Positions 13,075-14,998 of a stretch of DNA of 14,998 bases are shown piece by piece (positions within the stretch are counted from its first letter, which is position 1; each line of letters begins with the position of its first letter). Source of the DNA: CALKCV01 sp964609515 (GTDB lineage Bacteria > Cyanobacteriota > Cyanobacteriia > Cyanobacteriales > Microcoleaceae); assembly GCA_964609515.1 (NCBI GenBank), contig CAZSTZ010000175.1:1-14998 (forward strand), given 5' to 3'. Under the pieces are notes generated by a model. That model was not told where the DNA came from and ran no database searches. It saw nothing but the letters and a program-made list of their open reading frames with translations. Position numbers and translations under genes: made by a program.

Positions 13075-14079
13075 TTAGCTTGCCACATATTCTCGGACCT
13101 TAGCTTGGCGGCGGCGCAAATGGGCCAAAGCTTGATGTTCCAATTGGCGAACTCGTTCGCGACTCAATTGTAAGCTTTCTCCCACTTTCGCTAAGGACAT
13201 TTCGTGACCGTTCTCCAAACCAAAACGCAGAATTAAAACTTGTCGCTGCTGAGGAGTTAGTTCTGCCAACAGACTATTTAAGTCTTGGCGCAGTAACTCT
13301 CCCATAATGTAATCGTCTGGAGAAGCACTCTCGTCCTCAAGCAATTCCTGCAATTCGGTATCCTGGTTGTCCCCCACCCGTAAATCCAGAGAAATAGGAT
13401 GGCGGGCCATCAACAGATATTCTCTGATTTGAGCAGGTTCGAGCTCCAGAGCATCGGCGATTTCTTTAGGAGTAGGGTTGCGTCCGAGTTGCTGGAAGAG
13501 ATCTCTTTGTACTCTTTTGATTTTGTTGAGTTTTTCGGTGATGTGGATGGGCAAGCGGATGGTACGGCCTTGTTGGGCGATCGCTCTGGTAATCGCTTGA
13601 CGGATCCACCAGTAGGCGTAGGTAGAAAATTTATATCCCCGGGTAGGGTCAAACTTTTCTACACCTCGTTCCAAACCCAGAGTACCTTCTTGGATCAGAT
13701 CCAGAAAGTCCATATTGCGCTTCTGGTACTTTTTAGCGATCGCAACGACCAAACGTAAATTAGCCTCAATCATCTTTTGCTTGGCCCGACGACCAATTTT
13801 CAAGCTCCGGTGCAGCTCTTCCACGGAAAGTTGGACTTTCTCTGCCCACTCTTCGTCAGTCGCTTGGCGCTGGAGTTGTTCCTCCAACTGCTCTTTTGCC
13901 TCTAAAACCGGCATCATCTGTTGCACCTGCTTGCCCAAAACAATCTCTTGCTCGCGGGTCAAAAGGGGCACGCGGCCTATTTCATGTAAGTAAGTACGAA
14001 CTGTATCCATTGAAGAGCTGGTTGCCATAGTTTTATTAGTTTGGATTTTATTTTTACGGTTGGTATTGGTAGTTGACAT
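13075..14079 (-). CDS. Group 2 (SigB/SigD-like) RNA polymerase sigma-70 factor
   Basis: A 334-residue non-essential-type sigma factor that directs RNA polymerase to promoters during stress or nutrient change. Region 1.2 (DTVRTYLHEIGRVPLLT, 25-41) is followed by region 2 (about 103-173) with RNMDFLDLIQEGTLGLERGVEKFDP and the -10-recognising TYAYWWIRQAITRAIA (153-168). Region 3 has LGRNPTPKEIADAL (198-211), and region 4.2 is a helix-turn-helix SLAKVGESLQLSRERVRQLE (295-314). The long acidic N-terminal region 1.1 of the primary SigA is absent, which marks group 2. In wording it is nearest to cyanobacterial SigB/SigD; the exact paralogue is not settled. The start at 14079 has AAGGAGTG (14093-14100), about 14 nt away, which is long. 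An in-frame ATG at 14028 (residue 18) has none. No anti-sigma gene is adjacent. Confidence 0.95.
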   Translation of the reverse strand: MSTTNTNRKNKIQTNKTMATSSSMDTVRTYLHEIGRVPLLTREQEIVLGKQVQQMMPVLEAKEQLEEQLQRQATDEEWAEKVQLSVEELHRSLKIGRRAKQKMIEANLRLVVAIAKKYQKRNMDFLDLIQEGTLGLERGVEKFDPTRGYKFSTYAYWWIRQAITRAIAQQGRTIRLPIHITEKLNKIKRVQRDLFQQLGRNPTPKEIADALELEPAQIREYLLMARHPISLDLRVGDNQDTELQELLEDESASPDDYIMGELLRQDLNSLLAELTPQQRQVLILRFGLENGHEMSLAKVGESLQLSRERVRQLEHQALAHLRRRQAKVREYVAS

Positions 14080-14400
14080 AGTTTTTTTGTTACACTCCTT
14101 AAACAGATAGCTTAGTTTTAGTGGCCTGCCCCACTGGCCTTACTTCCCCATCCGCATCGCAGAATTAAAATTGGACGCTGTTTTGAAACTTGGACGCTGT
14201 CATGGTTTGAAACGTGGATTTCACGGAATTTTCAAACTATTTGCGGACAGCATTTCTAGGAGTCCGTTTTTTTACTCGCACTCTGGGAACTTGCTTGCCG
14301 TGCCGTCTTTGGGCCCTTACTTCCCGCGATTCAGCCGTCTGAGGTTAAAACTACATCAATGCACGTCACGAGCGGGGGAAGGGTAATTATAAAGCTTTTA
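14080..14400 (-). promoter_or_regulatory. Sigma-factor gene upstream leader with repeats
   Basis: About 300 bp of GC-rich DNA without a credible gene. It contains AGTGG/CCACT arms (14120-14124, 14131-14135) close to the ribosome-binding site and a direct repeat TTGGACGCTGT (14171-14181, 14190-14200), each copy followed by TTTGAAAC. A CGGAC/GTCCG stem (14244-14248, 14262-14266) is followed by seven T on the plus strand. A perfect minus-strand TATAAT (complement of 14386-14391) could start a leader of about 300 nt; no matching -35 was found. The promoter and leader are inferred. Confidence 0.35.
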
Positions 14401-14557
14401 CTTACTAATTTGTTGGATTACTGGAATTTGTTTATAAATCAATTTTTGAATTCAAGTGGCCTTTTTAAGTTGAACTTTAAATTGAGGCCTTTTTAAGTTG
14501 AGCGTACTACAATATTAGACTACGAGCTAGTTTAAAGTGTTCATCCAAAAGGCATAA
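14401..14557. other. AT-rich intergenic stretch with a direct repeat
   Basis: No gene is seen. The notable element is the pair of 16-bp direct repeats at 14458-14473 and 14486-14501, listed separately. Confidence 0.5.
14458..14501. repeat. 16-bp direct repeat GGCCTTTTTAAGTTGA x2, 28-bp period
   Basis: Identical copies at 14458-14473 and 14486-14501 are separated by 12 bp. The spacing is near, but not exactly, three helical turns. It could be a paired binding site for a regulator of the downstream minus-strand sigma gene or a short duplication scar. Function unknown. Confidence 0.7.
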
Positions 14558-14811
14558 TTATTCTAGGAATTTATTAGTTTGGGGAGAAATCGGAACCCTA
14601 CTGTTTACCTTTACTACTATTCCATCATTGCCTAAATAATTTAACTGGACAATAGTTTTTTCTTAGAGATTACCGAACTTCTACTCCTTCTTTTAGCTTG
14701 GAAGTCTTGTCTGGCAAGGCTTATGGCTACCCCCGATACTTTTTTTCAACTACTGCGATGAGTGTTGCTTTCTCGTCTATCCCCAACTGACGTTTAATTA
14801 ATCACCTTCAT
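14558..14811 (-). pseudogene. Possible decayed small gene
   Basis: Minus-strand translation gives protein-like pieces with no family I recognise. RQLGIDEKATLIAVVEKKYRG is followed by stops, then in the same frame ALPDKTSKLKEGVEVR and a stop. After a frame change comes TIVQLNYLGNDGIVVKVNSR continuing to FLE and a stop at 14558. An ATG at 14811 opens a different frame. Together this would be a protein of about 80 residues broken by three stops and two frameshifts. AT-rich intergenic DNA can produce such pieces by chance, so this is only a suspicion. Confidence 0.2.
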
Positions 14812-14812
14812 A

Positions 14813-14823
14813 TTACATTGTAA
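14813..14823. promoter_or_regulatory. Inverted repeat TTACATTGTAA
   Basis: TTACA and TGTAA flank a single central T. It resembles a small repressor operator in form and lies next to the suspected decayed gene start. It does not fit the NtcA site GTA-N8-TAC. Chance cannot be ruled out. Confidence 0.25.
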
Positions 14824-14879
14824 CACAACTGTAGGAAATTTCTGCGGATTTAACTAGAAAAAATGGGCCTTTGATTTTT

Positions 14880-14901
14880 GGGCCATCAGATTTGATGGCC
14901 C
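14880..14901. repeat. Perfect hairpin GGGCCATCA/TGATGGCCC
   Basis: Arms of 9 bp (14880-14888, 14893-14901) surround a GATT loop. A second GGGCC at 14865-14869 could compete for the GGCCC of the right arm, giving two exclusive folds. No U-run follows on the plus strand. It lies 43 bp before the terminal heptamer array. Confidence 0.6.
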
Positions 14902-14944
14902 GGGGAGACTGGGGGTAATTAACTATTGACAAGAACGCAATTAG

Positions 14945-14998
14945 CCATTCCCCATTCCCCATTCCCCATTCCCCATTCCCCATTCCCCATTCCCCATT
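14945..14998. repeat. Perfect heptamer tandem array (CCATTCC, at least 7.7 copies)
   Basis: Fifty-four bases of uninterrupted CCATTCC units run off the window end, so the full copy number is not visible. It is the longest and purest STRR-type array here. Such arrays change length by slippage and are usually intergenic in cyanobacteria. Confidence 0.95.

Noticed and set aside
14171..14386. 71-codon plus-strand frame upstream of the sigma gene
   Set aside because: It starts with TTG in a direct repeat, has no ribosome-binding site and no recognisable motif, and is rich in low-information residues.
14813..14835. NtcA binding site
   Set aside because: The GTA-N8-TAC spacing is not met; only a short TTACA/TGTAA inverted repeat is present.
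14945..14998. CRISPR-like array at the window end
   Set aside because: Units are 7 bp with no spacers; this is a simple heptamer tandem repeat.

Overview
The window looks like chromosomal DNA from a cyanobacterium, probably a filamentous one of the Oscillatoria/Microcoleus kind (that narrower placement is inference). Direct evidence is the very frequent HIP1 octamer GCGATCGC (about 18 copies, inside and between genes), arrays of the heptamer CCCCATT/CCCAATT at gene boundaries, and short GC-rich palindromic repeats. The gene content agrees: a kinase/ATPase/GAF/histidine-kinase megaprotein, a cyanobacterial group 2 sigma factor, a Rieske oxygenase and a secreted protein-arginine-deiminase-like protein. 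No integrase, transposase, CRISPR array, tRNA or rRNA was seen.

Layout. 1-179: a non-coding edge with a 15-bp perfect palindrome. 180-5570 (-): a 1796-residue signalling protein joining a Ser/Thr kinase, a STAND-like ATPase, a helical repeat region, a GAF domain and a histidine kinase. It is divergent from 5824-6885 (+), a Rieske oxygenase. 7215-9563 (+) encodes an exported protein with calcium-binding acidic loops and a PAD catalytic fold. 9756-10295 (+) encodes a small orphan domain. It converges on moeA (10357-11598, -). moeA is divergent from cobO (11716-12351, +), with overlapping promoters between them. cobO converges on a small conserved cyanobacterial protein (12403-12738, -). Last is a group 2 sigma factor (13075-14079, -) with about 900 bp of upstream DNA that holds repeats, hairpins and perhaps a decayed small gene.

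The genes do not form one pathway. moeA (molybdenum cofactor) and cobO (cobalamin) are cofactor genes sharing a divergent promoter region. The kinase and the sigma factor are regulators with no visible partner. No multi-gene defence or biosynthetic system is evident.

The most unusual item is the PAD-family protein. It keeps the PAD middle-domain acidic loops and the catalytic Asp, His and Asp positions, but has alanine where the nucleophilic cysteine should be, and contains no cysteine anywhere. Its gene also carries an in-frame palindromic repeat that adds about seven residues beside the active-site segment. Relatives of that palindrome recur at two more gene boundaries here, and one copy supplies the moeA stop codon.
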